Shown piece after piece: positions 23,843-36,900 of a DNA stretch of 64,000 nucleotides. A program made the translations under genes and the position numbers. Source of the DNA: Rhinopomastus cyanomelas (Eukaryota; Chordata; Aves; Bucerotiformes; Rhinopomastidae); assembly GCA_013400115.1 (NCBI GenBank), contig VXBP01005070.1, positions 115,393 to 179,392 on the forward strand, in the 5' to 3' direction. Position 1 is the stretch's first letter. Every line of letters begins with the position of its first letter. The notes beneath the pieces were generated by a model. That model did no database searches. It saw nothing but the letters and a program-made list of their open reading frames with translations, and was not told the origin of the DNA.

Positions 23843-24309
23843 ATTCACAGAGCATTAGGGAATGGACATTGAAAGGTCATCTAGTCCAATCCCCCTGCCA
23901 CAGCAGGACCACCTAAACCAAGTCACACAGGAACATGTCCAGATGGGTTTTAAATGTCTCCAGAGACTTTACAACCCCAATAGGCAGCCTGTTCTAGTGC
24001 TCTATCACTCTGTGAAAAAGTTCTTTCTCATATTGAGGTGGAACCTCCTATGTTCCTCCTTACAGCCATTGCCCCTTCTCCTATCACTAGATGACATCGA
24101 GAAGAGCCTGACTCCAGCCTCCTGACACCCACCCTTCACATATTTATGAACATTAATGAGGTCACTCCTCAGTCTCCTTGTCTCCAAGCTAAAGAGACCC
24201 AGCTAACTCAGTCTTTCCTCATAAGGAAGGTGTTCTACTTCCGATATTATCTTTGTTGCTCTGCACTGGACTCTCTCTGTGTCCTTCTTGAACTGAGGGG
24301 CCCAGAACT
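23843..24309 (-). mobile_element. CR1 LINE 3' fragment
   Basis: The tail-side sequence GATTCACAGAGCATTAGGG, the CATCTAGTCCAATCCCCCTG block and ORF2 C-terminal coding follow on the minus strand. It lies about 500 bases upstream of the PSAT1 promoter. Confidence 0.92.
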
Positions 24310-24773
24310 ACTTAGATTAAAGAAGGTTGGAAATCCTGGTCCTCTGTGAGGAAAGGCATTTAGGTATGGTGAAACTGCATCTTTCAAGATAAAATATCAC
24401 CTAAAATTGATTATAGCTGTGGATTCAGATTTTTAATTTTTTACGTAATTATACTGATTACTTTTGGAACAAGCATCCCAGCTCTTCAGTAGCAACTGCA
24501 TAAGAAACAAACATTGACGTTATAGTAACACATGCATTCACCCTATCCAGCCATCCACTTACCTATCCACCTGCTTACTTGCCCAGCCGCCCACCTACAG
24601 CTACGAAGCCCTGGCCAGCTTTCGAGACTCATGGCACGTTTAAACCCCTCCAATTCTTCCCCTCCTTCCCGGGAAGGGAAGGGGACTTTGACCATTCCCC
24701 GGAGACCGAGGGGCTACAGTCCACCCCGCAAGCAATGCCGCTGCCCCCTGCACGCGCTGCTGGCGAGGGGCAG

Positions 24774-24858
24774 GGGGCGGTGAGGCTGAAGCCCCGCCCC
24801 GCCCTGGGGTGTGTGCGCGGTGGGGCCAATCGGCGCCGCGACGACGGCGGGTTTATAC
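24774..24858 (+). promoter_or_regulatory. PSAT1: PSAT1 core promoter: GC boxes, CCAAT box and TATA-like element
   Basis: GC boxes (Sp1-type) are at 24774-24780 (GGGGCGG) and in the tandem CCCCGCCCCGCCC at 24792-24804. A CCAAT box (NF-Y type) is at 24826-24830, and a TATA-like TTTATA at 24852-24857. That order and spacing predicts transcription start near 24880-24890, giving a very short 5' UTR before the ATG at 24905. Confidence 0.6.
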
Positions 24859-24904
24859 GGGCTGGGCCGTGCTTGAGCGGGAGGTGGCAGCGGCAGCGGC
24901 GACC

Positions 24905-24964
24905 ATGGCGTGCGGGCGGCAGGTGGCCAACTTCGGAGCCGGTCCGGCCAAGCTGCCGCGCTCG
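24905..24964 (+). CDS. PSAT1: PSAT1 exon 1
   Basis: The ATG at 24905 is followed by 20 codons ending in TCG before the donor GTTAGT at 24965. The peptide MACGRQVANFGAGPAKLPRS carries the family's N-terminal FGxGPAxLP signature. Intron 1 is about 3.1 kb and holds a CR1 copy, a candidate ATF4 element and an ERV LTR. Confidence 0.95.
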
Positions 24965-27900
24965 GTTAGTGGCGCCGGGCCCGCCCTGGGCAGGCTGGGC
25001 GCAGCGGGGACTGTGTCGTGGGTGGGCAGCGGCGGGGGCGAAAGCTCGCTTGGCATCTTGTTTGGGTTGCAAAGCGGGGGTCTGGGGGCTTTGCTGAGCG
25101 GGCAGCAACAGCGAGAGTTACCCACACGGCAGGGAGACTGCACTTGGGCCCCACTCCGCACCCCACGAAATGCCCCGGTAAATCCGCTGTTTTGAAAAAC
25201 TAATGCGGATTTAGGATTGTTCTCCAGCAGTTTTCCGCTGGATCCGATCGCACAGCCCTTCATCGAGGGCTGAGTCTCTTTTCGGATCGAAAGCGCAAGT
25301 GTAAGTGTGCGGAGTTGCTGTGTGATAGGCAGTTAATAAGTAACGCGGTGATTCTCCGAGAAGCCTTGATTTAAAAAGAGATAATGAGTTGAGACTCAGT
25401 CCTCAGGGATGTTGCATCAGCAGCCTTGGATGATACAAATACTCAAGGAGAGAGGGTGGTTGCTGCCGGTTTACAGGTGCCTCGCTTGCAATCTGAGATG
25501 GACGTTTTGTGGCAGTTTTTAGTTCTTGCCTTCCCTTCCATACTTTTTGTTGCTATTTTACATGTTAATTCTTTGTTTTCTTTGTGCAAACAGATTTGCT
25601 GTACAGCACTTCGTTTTATTGTTGATTTTGATTTTTTCCTTTTTGAGTGACTGGGGAAGTTTAGATTGGACATTAGGAAAAACTTTTGTAGTGAAAGAGT
25701 CATCAGGCTCTGCAACAGTCTGCCCAGGATGCTGGTTGAAACACCATCCCTGGATGTGTTTACGAGTCATGTAGAGGTGGAGCTTAGGGATGTGGTTTAG
25801 CAGTAGGCTTGGTAGAGCTAAGTTAATGGTTGGTCTTGATGATCTTGAAGGTATTTTCCAACCTAAAGGATTCTGTGATTCTTTACTCTCATAGAAACGT
25901 CGTTTCCAGGCTGTGCTGCAAACTAAATAATTCTCTGATTTGAACCTTGGGTTCCAACAGAGGCAGTCATTAGAACTGATGCAGTAGCCAACTGTATAAT
26001 AGAATGTGCAGGAAACTGGGTTTAAGGAGAGCATAGCTGGACTTTGTTATTAATTTGTTTTCCCCTCCTGAAAATGTGCTATGGATTTATATGGGCTACT
26101 GTAGAACCTTGATTGTTTCACTTTGGTTCTGGGCTGCTGCCATATATGAAGCACTTGAATTTACAAAGAGGTGGACAGACCTTTTGTGGCTTCTTTAAGG
26201 CATATTATTGATGTCCAGTATAAAGCACTTGCACATTGTCAGGTAAGAAGTATTACTAATGTAACTGGATTTTATGAAGCAGCTTAGCAAGCACTTTCTG
26301 ATAGTCTGTGTAGCCCCTTTGATGTTTTTCTTCCTTCCTCTGGCATGAGTGAGTTTGCATGTGAGAGGATGGTTAAAACTTGACAATCTCTAACAGCAGA
26401 AGTAACACAGTAACTGTGTTACTGTGGTTGACCTTTTGTTGACCAGCTGTTAACAGTTGACAGGCTGTGCAGTTGCCCTGTCAGCAAGGGAGGTTCCTAC
26501 TTCTGCAACTGTCAAGAGAATGTGGGTTTTTTTGCAGATCTTGGTCACGTGCATAAAGCATTTGTTTTGGCAGCCTTTCTACTGGGAATCCCTCTGATCC
26601 TGCTTCATTTACATGGAACAAAGAACGTTCTGGCTTTCCTACAAGAATTTACCAAAGTTAAAAGACGCAATACAATCGTTAGAATTCCCCTTTTTTTCAT
26701 ATTTGAGAGCTACGGGAAAAGACATTAAAATGGGAGGCTGAAACAGCAGATTACCTGGATAGGGCTCCTAGGAGTGACGTGTGTGTTTTTAGTTGTCTCA
26801 AAATGTTCCTTCCTTCTTTTCTTAACTTTCAATAATGTAGAGAAGACTCATTTTCAAAAAGCATGGGACTAAATTCTGTAAAACCCAGCTTTGTTCTATT
26901 GGATCAGTTTGAGGTATCCAGTTCCTCTAGCTAATTGTCTTCCTCAATAGCTGTTGTGGGTCCTCTTCTGGATCCCCATGCATCCCACCTGGGTCACCAT
27001 TAATGTCATGGGTTAGAGCCCCCAACTACGTTTTAACCTAGAACCTTTTAGCTGAAGTGTCAGACACAAAGAGAGGGTTTCACAAAACCACTCACAAATC
27101 TGCAAGCAATGAAACAACTCGCTCAGTAAGAAAGGCAACAAAACATTTTAATTCACTCCCTCTACCAAACATCAGAAGAAACCCCACACAAAATATATAC
27201 ACAGAGATACGGAGTTTCATCACATTCTTCCTGTGCTGAACTGAGACAAAATGTCCAGAACATCTTCACTGTAGACAGTTCCTGCTTCTCTCTGAAATCA
27301 CAGCAGTCATCATTCATAAACTCATGAATCTTTAACGTTCAGAATTCTCACAGTCTCTCCTGTTGAACACAGTTAAATTAATAGACCTTAACAGTTCCTC
27401 CTGCATGTAAATTTTCTTCAGAAGCGATAATGTTTCCTGTCAGTGGCAGTGACAGAACTCCAAACAGACACCAAGACAAAGAGAAGAAGATGGATGTCAT
27501 GAGGGAGTGGGGAGCAGAAGCTTTTCTTTTAAACTTTTTCAAACCCAAACTTTAGACTTTTCTGCCAAAAACACACAAAATAACAGATTCTACTCAAATG
27601 TAAAAGCATAACAATACCTTGGCTGTCCTACTTGCACAAATCCCGTGAAAGAACACAGGGTGGAGGGCTGGTGGTGGTAGGTATTTAGACATGCTTAATT
27701 AGAAAATGCAAACATGCAAACATTGTGTTCTCTAAAAGGTTGGAAATTCCATTCAACTCCTAGAAATCATTCTGAAATCTGGAAATGTAACTGTTGAAAT
27801 TATAACCCAAAATGCACTCTCCACAATAAGTTTGTGATTAAATTATGCTATCTGATGAAGTGCCACCACGTACTAGGTATAACAAAATTATATTGGTGGC

Positions 27901-30900
27901 TATACTTTGGTTAATCTAACTTGATTGCTGTCAGATTATTGAAATATGGACCAGATGGCCTATGCATCAGTGACTCAAGGAAGTGGAAAATTCCTTTTAT
28001 TTATTTGTGGATTTTTTTACTTTAATTAGGTATTATTAGAAGCACAGAAGGAATTGCTGGACTACAGAGGACTTGGTATAAGTGTTCTTGGTAAGATTTT
28101 AACAATATTGTGTTTTTCAGAGTGTAATTTGTTGATAAGAGCTTTTGATCTTGGTTTTTCAACCCTTTTGTAATACGTTCTCTTGGTAATGTTTATGTTC
28201 GAAGATTAGTTCTTCATACTGCTTTTCAACAATTCATCAGAAGGCAATAAAATGATGCTTAGCTGGATTGTATAGTCATCCAAACCACAAGACTAGACAC
28301 AAAAAGTATAACTAATCATATGTAAAATATTGGTACTTCTGGATCTTCGGACAGGGATGTATGTGTATTTATATTTAGAAAGAGCAATACATAAAACCAG
28401 ATGCATCTATAATACATCTATACCTGTCGATAACACACTCTATATGCAGTTATATACAAGCATACAGATGTGTGTGCACATATAGATAGTGTATGGTATC
28501 ATATAGAATGTGTGATAAAATGCTTCAGATATATTTGAGGTATAGCATCCTTCCTGTTAGGAAGGTGGCACTTTTCTGTTTAAAGATTATGTCTTCTGTG
28601 TCATGTGGGTAGCTGATAGGCTTTTCAGCCTGAGTTGCATAAAAATTTTAGGCAAGAAGACTGCCGGCATTTTCCTAGTCCTGTGACACTGTTAAGTTTC
28701 TAAAAGTAGGGTGTGCAGTTGTCTCTGCAGGAGTGGGAGTTCATTTTTAAATTGTACACTCTTGTTGAAGGAAGCATATAGAGTCAATGAAAAGAGTTAG
28801 TATTCTGTCCCCTTAATGTTTCATTGGGATTGCTGCACAAAGAAGCCTCGTTAAAAATCAAAGAACAAACCTGTCGCCATGCATTATGTTTGCTACAGTT
28901 TTAGCAGCAGAGAAGATTCTTAGAGTGAGGAAAAAACATTTTTTTTTTTCCATGCAAATGTAGTTCTTCACTGAGTTGGAATGGTCATGTAGGTGCCAGT
29001 GTGAGCAGAGTGGATTTGCCTGGTTATGGATAAGGCAGGAGGTGTAAGTCTGGTGTGGCTATTTAGGATGGCACAACCATAAAAAAAAAAAAACCCCAAA
29101 AACCAGTTGAAACTGGAAGTGGGAGCTTTTGGGCATTTGGGGTCTGTAGCATAAAAGCCTTAAAATTTAACACAGTTTTTAAGTTGCACCTACGTATTAC
29201 CATTTTGTTTAATCTTATTTCTTCCTTCCTATCCACAAAAAGAAATGAGCCATCGGTCCTCAGATTTCTCAAAAATTTTAAACACAACTGAAAATCTCAT
29301 GCGTGAATTGCTGTAAGTGAATAACTTCCTACTTGTTTTTGTTTTATGCTTGTGCTAGTTCCAGCAAAAATGATTGATGTGGAGACCTTTCCTTGAAAAT
29401 TTTTTCCTGTTTGTAATAGGTTTGATTTTCAGACCCTGTGTCTAACAGGGTAATGGTTTTGGAGAGGACATTGGTCTTCTGTTTGTCTGAAGCTGATTTA
29501 TTTGAATGTGACAAGGGTCGTTTATGAAGTTGATATGCTTTTTAGGTGTCTGCTATGGACTGACTAGGTGACTTTATTCTGAAGTTTTAGTCACCTTCAT
29601 AAAGTTGATGAAAAGCATTAATTTTCTTCAAGAAATGATCCTGCTGTGGTAGGGATATTGGACTAGATCATCTTGCAAGGTCCCTTCCAATCCCTAGTGA
29701 TTCTATGATTCTAAACAACAGAAATCTCCTCTGTAGTGATGTAGGGTTGACCTGTACATTACTAGTCTGATTTGACTGTTGCATGTGCTTTGGAATAACT
29801 CATGATCAGGACACCTTTTCTTATATGTAGTGTGATACATTTTTAAACATTAGAAGTAAATAAATCAAGTAGTAGAATTGCTGTTCTCAAAGTAATTAAT
29901 TAAGCTTTTATATGAAATCATTGGCATTGACTCTTAGACACAGCCAGAATTACTGACAGCGGGTTTTTAGTTAATAATTTCAGCAATAACTTTTGAGACT
30001 GAACAAGTCTTTAATGGCATTTGCTCTGCCTGTACCATTTTCCTGTACCTTTAAATTGAAGAGTCTTAAATCTGAGTTCTGTGAGCACTTTGGTGTGATG
30101 TTCTTCACCTGACAGAAAAGCCACAAAGCTTGCAACAGGAAAAAATATACAACAGAGGTTTAATTCTGCTGAAATGCCTTTAAGGTTTCTGTGTTACGAT
30201 GATAGCAGAGCTACTGAGGAGTGAATTTGTTTAACATTATCTGTGGGTAAAAAAAAACCCAAATTAGTTTTTCACAAACTTTTATCAACAAAATGTGTAA
30301 TGTTGCTCTTAATATTTAAGTTTTTGCTCAAGACTAGTGCAGAGATTAACTTAATGAGCTTTGGTCTAGCCTCTTCCATTTTAGTCTTCTAAAATGACAG
30401 GGTTCTTCTTCAGTCACCGTTGAATGCATCAAGTGATATGTATGCTCTGTCTTCTGGGAACGTAAATAGTTGTTTTTTGCCTGTAGAAATATTCCAGAAA
30501 ACTACAAAGTTATTTTCCTCCAAGGAGGTGGATCTGCTCAGTTCAGTGCAGTCCCACTGAATCTCATTGGTTTAAAGGAGGGAAGACAGGCCGATTATGT
30601 GGTGACTGGAGGTTGGTCAGCAAAAGCAGCTAAAGAAGCTGAGAAGTATGCCAAAGTGAACATTGTCCATCCAAAACTTGGAAGCTATACAAGTAAGTTG
30701 ATGATTACATCTATCCATGTGAATGCTTAGCTTTTTGAGTCACTTTAAAATGGGTCCAACTCAGCTATTGGGTTAGTAAATGTAAACTAATTACACTTGA
30801 TGGGCCTGCAATCAGAAGATTATCTGCCACATCTCTCTCCATGTTAATCAAAAGATCTATTAGATGGCTTAATTCTCCACCAGAAAAGATCTGCAATACT

Positions 30901-33900
30901 AGACTAAGCAGATCTCAGGAAATAAGTAGCAGAAAGAAAATGTGTATTGGTAGGGAAGTGGCCTGGGCTGTGTGTGTGTTTTTTTTAAATTTTTTTAAAT
31001 TTTGTTTCTTTTGGGATCTTAAGCTTTGTGGCTGTTGTGAGATGTTTCAGGTGCGTTCATTAGTGAGATTGCTTTGAAATTTAGAAGTGTGTCTATGAGC
31101 TTAACTTTGTTGGCCCAAAATGTATGAGACTTGCATTCTGTTGTCTGCTATCAGGAGTTCCCAAATATTTACCTTCTCTTTTCATGTCATTACAAATGGA
31201 ACAGAAGAGATATTTCCTACTCTTACTCTTGAAGCTTGTTACTGGTGTAACATAACCTGAATAATGGCAGTGTAGGATGAATAAAAGGTCAACTGTAATT
31301 GAGGTAATTGGAGTTTTTATGAGAGAAACTCTTTATGTAACATTTCTGTATATTCAGTGAGAAATTACTCATTAATGCTTGGAGCAGGGACACTTGAGTG
31401 CTGATTTATTCTGCTAGTCATGCTCACTTTTATTCCACCTGGTCCAAGGAATAGTATTTCTACAGAAAAGACTGGCAACAGGAAAGACTTAAGAATATTC
31501 TAATAAGAGATAATTATGTGAACTGGTGATTGGAACTGGAGAAGGACTATTCACAAGGCCATGGAATGATAGGGTGAGAGGTAGTGGTTTTAAGCTAGCA
31601 GATGGTAGATTTAAGCTGGACATTAGGAAAAAGTTCTTTAATATGAGGGGGATTGATCACTAGAACACATTGCCTAGAGAGGTGGGGGAAATACCATCGC
31701 TAGAGGTATTCAGGGTTGGACATGATGGAGCCCTGAACAGTCTGTTCTGGTTAGAGATGTCCCTGCTTGTTGTAAGGGCCTAGATGACCTTTGGGGTCCC
31801 TTCCAACCCCTGACATTCTGTGGTTCTGTGAGTCATATCTTCTGAGGCACAGGAAGGAATTGAAACTACAACTTTGCAGTCATGGGGAGCGTATTCACAA
31901 CGTTTGTTAGCTGTAGATGAGTGGAACAGTAAACAATGGTGGAGGCAATAGCAGCACTTTTTCCCCCCCCTCATGTTTTTGAGGAGAAGAAAGGAATAGC
32001 AACCATATGCAAAAGGTGTTCTGTGCTGTCAGGGCAGGGCTGTGCTGTGTATTGACAGAAGTAGTCTTAGTTTTGTAAATCGGTTGCAAAGCTTAAACAT
32101 GAGGAGGTAAATAATGTGTTCAGTTTGGGCAAGGATGAACTTCTGAGGATGTACAGAAACACACCTTCAGAGAAATTTGATCATGAGAATTTGGATGCTT
32201 TTGTGGTTTCGAACTCACCAGGAGGATTATTTGACCCAGTGCCTGAATTCCTCTGAAATGTTGTTTTGGAACCCTAGGGCAGTAGTTTGTAGTCTGAGAT
32301 TGTAAACCTAATGAAAACCACTTGAAGGAAGCCAGAAGGGTGTTTGAAAGCTTAATGGTGGCTTACCATAGAATTTTGGAAATGCAGTGGGGTTGGTGCC
32401 AAGCAACTCTTCTCGGTTATGTCCTGTGACAGGTCAAGGGGCAATGGGTACAAGCTGGAGCATAGGAAGTTCCACATAAACATAATAAAAAGCTTTTTTG
32501 CTGTGAGGGTAACAGTACAGGCTGCCCAGAGAGGACATGGAATCTTCTTCTGCGGAAACATTCAAACCCCTCTTTGATATGTTGCTGTGTGACCTACTGT
32601 AGGAGGTCATGTTCTGGGAGGGGAGTTGGACTAGGTGATCCTAGATGGACTAGACGAATAGGTTCCTTCCCATCCCTAATGTTCTGTGATTCAGTGATCT
32701 CCTTTGCAGATAAATGATGTGTTCCTCCTGACAAAATAATCCGTACTTCTATAATGCAAAATTATGGTGAATTTTTACTTAAGTCCTGTGTTCAAGTAAA
32801 ACTATTTTTCTACAGTGACCTTTGGTTTTCTTTTTGTCTGTTTCAGAAATTCCTGACCCCAGCACTTGGAATCTTAATCCAAATGCCTCTTATGTCTATT
32901 ACTGTGCTAATGAGACTGTTCATGGTGTGGAATTTGACTTTGTACCTGATGTCAAAGGAGCAGTCTTGGTTTGTGATATGTCATCAAACTTCCTGTCCAG
33001 ACCCGTGGATGTTTCTAAGGTACAGTAGTGGACACGATGGCTACACAATGCATTTTCAATCTTCAATGTGTATGTAGTTAGGCACTTTGAAATATCTGGA
33101 TAACCAGAGACACTGAGCAGTGAAATTATGGAAAGAATATTTTGTTTGCTTGGTATCTGATGGTGGATGCAAACATTGACGTTAAAGTTTGAAATTGTAG
33201 TTTTTATCTGTTTGTTCTTTTTTTAGTACAGATATATTGAATGTTATTGAATTTTTCTTGTTGATCACTATCCAAGATTACTTGTCTGCCCTGTGGTCTT
33301 CACTTATGCTGTAGCTGGAAAAGGTGTCTCCTGAATCACACTGAGTCTGTAGATAGTGTGTATGGCTATAGCAGAGTACTGTGAATTGGAATATTTGGTC
33401 CTGTCTCTTACATGGAAAATCTTTTAACAACTTCTAAGCAGTCAAAGCTTCCTGTGCCTCACAACTATTCAGTTTATTTAATAGATAACACAGAGGCAGA
33501 ACACAGTTCTTAAGTTTGTAAAGTGGGAAGTGTAACTGACCAGGGAAGTTGCCTTTCTGACCTTTCTAACCTGTGCATAGCAAAACGAAGGGACAAGTTC
33601 ATCTTAGTGTTTTGTGATCCTTCTCTTTAAAGGCAGGTGGATAATATGATGCCTATTTTCAAGTACCAGATTGGTTGAAAATACTGTGATCTGTGTAAGA
33701 ATTTATTTCTTAGGAAATTTTCTTGGAGTAGTGTGAAATAGGGACAGACTGTCTTGAGAATTATTTGTGACTACTAAATAACATTAGGGAAATAATTGGG
33801 GAATTTGTTGTAATGATCATTCCTCAGATGAATGAGGATGTATGGTTCTGATAAAGATACATCCGATAACAACTGGATCTGTGAGTGCACTTTGAGATCT

Positions 33901-36900
33901 TTTTGTAACTTCTCTAAATGCGCTTCCACCTACAACTTACTAATTTTTCAACATATTCTCCAAGCCATTTGCCTAAGTTGTATGCCTCGTGTATAACACC
34001 ACTGATGTACTACTCAGATTCAATAGTGAATATATGTGGCAAGTCCTTATTTTGTTCTTGTTACAGTTTGGCGTGATTTTTGCTGGGGCTCAGAAGAATG
34101 TTGGCTGTGCTGGGGTTACTGTTGTAATAGTACGTGAGGACTTGTTGGGATTTGCACTGAAAGAATGCCCCGTGGTGCTGGATTACAAAACACAAGTGGC
34201 GAATAGCTCTCTGTATAACACTCCACCGTGCTACAGGTAATTTAACCATTTGATGCCTTCTACGAAGAAAGCTGCTGCACTGCCACCTGCTGCGCTTCAA
34301 GTTGCTGCTGTTACAGAGCTTTTTGCTGTGCAAACATGGCAAGTGCCTAGCCACGTGACTGTAGTAGCCTTTCAGTTTGCCTAGTGCAGATATAGTTAAG
34401 AAGTGAACGTTGTGTCCCAATTCTATTATAGAATTTCAGTGTCCAGTTCTTGTCTTAACATGAACACAGCTTTACCTCTTGAATTAATAAATTAGGTAAT
34501 TTGGTGCTTGATTTAATTTCTAAATGAGTTTGCTGTCACGATTTGAGTCTCCAGATCACTGCGGGTTTTTCGTTGCTGCAAAGTAGTAAATGTTATTAGA
34601 AGTTTTAATAATATATAATATTATAAGGCTACGTATTATTTAAATTTGTTTAATTATTTGGTGCCTAGCTACATAATTAATTTCTGATGGTTTTGAAATC
34701 AAACTATAAAATACCTTTTTTTAAAAAAACACCTCAGTTTAGTCATTGTTTTGCCCTATTCTGTAGTACAATTTCCATATTTCTTTGCCACACCAGGGTT
34801 TCACTTGGCATCCAAAAAGAAAATTGGTCTAGCATCGTAATAATTGCTTGAAATCAAGATAATAAAACTGATGTGAACCTGGTGATTTCATGTATGCAAG
34901 GAACAAAATAAGACTACAACTTGCTCTTTTAAAATTGCTATCTTCTAACTAGTGATAGCTAGTGTAGTGGTAGCTATTGCTAGTAGAACATTTAGGTCTT
35001 GAGCCAGTAGTATTTTTATACCAATATTCACTGAAATGGTTGTTTTTAAAGAAAGTCTTCAAATCGCATATCCTTCCCCGCCCCCGCCCAGTTTTTTTAA
35101 ATTCCCTTAAAAACAATCATGGGATCAAAGAATCATAAAATCATTAAGGTTGGAAAAGATCTCTTAACTAAGTCCAACCGTCAGACCAATACCACCATGC
35201 CTAACAAATTATGTTTTCAAATGCTGCTTTTGAACACCTCCAGAGTCTGCAACTCCACCACCTGCCTGGACAGCCTCTTTCTTCATTGAGAGTGGCTACT
35301 AGTTGAAAGTTTTCCTAATGTCCAATCTAAATCTCCCCCGGCACAACTTGAAGCCATCCTTTTGATCCATATAATCTGATAATGCACTCTTATAGTGATT
35401 TTTTTTTTTTTTATGTCAACTCTTAAAACTTTTCTGACATTGCTCAAATTTTCAAAGCTATGTTGTCTGATGATGTCCAACAGACGTTAAATGCACTGTA
35501 TAGTCCTCTGTTGCAGGGATTCCTGTGTGTGTAGCCTGATAAAAGCATCTGTTTCAAGGTGGATTATTTTCCTGATTTCCAGACAGACATGCTATTTAGG
35601 AGACTCTACTTACACATGCCAGATTTGAAATCCAGCCATTCATGTTTTCAAAGTATTAAGCTATTTCTTTAAAAAAAACCTACTGAATCTCAGGCTCGAA
35701 TACAGTGTTGATACTCTAGTTTGAAAAGCAAAACAATTTGAATGCTGCAGCTTTATTGTGAAGACGTTCTGAAAAGAAACAGCTGCTTTAGCTGTAATTT
35801 AATGTCTGTCAGTACCATTAACAAGGTGGTGGATGATTAAGCAAGATGAAAATAAACTTTAATTAAACGCATATCTCCTTTCTGATGACTGTCTTGCTAG
35901 GGCTCACTTTATGCTACAGAAGCACACAGGAGTACTCTCTAGAATCCAGAATGTAACACAGACTGAAGTGTTGGCAGGGACCACACGTGTTTGGTTTGGC
36001 TGTAACGCCTGTTCCAGTTTTTGTAAGGAACTGGCAAGGATTCTCAGTTCTCTTTTCTCTGCTCCTTCCCTTGTGCTCTAATGGATTGCTGACAAACAAA
36101 CAGGAAATATTAACTGAATTTGCAAAAGCTGCTTCAGCAGGACGTTAAATTAGATTAATATGAAGCTAATGGGTTTAATCTCTTGGCTTTACAAAGTTTG
36201 ACTCTGACCTTAATCAGCTTTGCTAAAATTAGCAATGATTTTGCTATGGAATTCTCATTTCCAAGTTCTAAAATGCATTTTGCATTTAAAATTGCTCCAG
36301 AAACATTATTTTGACTGACATGAAAGGATAAAATTTTCAGCTGGCTGGGTTATGTGGATGAATCTAAAAGGTTGACTACTTTGAACTTGTCTAAGAACTC
36401 TTACTGAAGCAGTGGGGGCAAGAGGCAAATGTGTCCTTGTATGTTTGTCAGTGATGTAGTCATTGAAGTCCTTCACGCTGGTGTAGCTGACTGTGTGCTG
36501 TCATAAATGTGGCTATATTGTTCTTTCAAAGCTATAAGGTGCTTTGTATAAAAGGCAGTCTGTAACCCTTGTTATTCTGCAGTGTTCAACAATTTTGTTC
36601 AGGCAACCCCTGAGAAATTAAAAGTTTTGAAGTTTAAAACTGCTTCCTGCTAGGTTTGTGTTAAGGAAAATTCCAGGGTAATGTTCTCTGAGCACTCCCT
36701 TGGAATCTGTAATGAAGAGCTTAACAGAAGCAAACTTTCTGGAAATCCGCCATAAAAACTTGTGAACAAGTTTTGTTGGTTTGTGTTGGGTTTTTTATGT
36801 AAAGCTCTGCAGTCGTGGGAAATGCCTGAACTTAGACAAGCTGAGTTTTGTGGCAAAAGGCCTCAGGGATTTTTTTTCGTGTTGCACTTAGTAACTAGCA

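Larger units (their letters stand above)
18320..24600. other. CEP78-PSAT1 intergenic spacer
   Basis: About 6.3 kb of AT-rich sequence holds CR1 fragments (18548-18615, 19761-20520, 23843-24309) and no supported gene. Immediately before the CpG island, at about 24540-24600, is a low-complexity CCATCCAC/CCTACC-like run. The open frames here (for example 23149-23511) have no recognisable similarity or gene structure. Confidence 0.7.
24640..25120. promoter_or_regulatory. PSAT1: PSAT1 CpG island
   Basis: A sharp rise in GC and CpG content spans exon 1 of PSAT1, in contrast to AT-rich flanks on both sides. This is the pattern of a housekeeping-type promoter. Long open frames on both strands here come from the high GC content and are not genes. 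Confidence 0.85.

Noticed and set aside
24579..25263. Several long open frames on both strands around the PSAT1 promoter
   Set aside because: They overlap exon 1 of PSAT1 in other frames and follow from the low stop-codon frequency of a CpG island.
26405..26426. Small inverted repeat ACAGTAA...TTACTGT
   Set aside because: Seven-base arms in simple sequence; expected by chance in 64 kb.
26522..26728. Hydrophobic 68-codon frame in PSAT1 intron 1
   Set aside because: Leucine- and phenylalanine-rich by composition, no similarity I recognise, and it sits inside an intron with no splice support.
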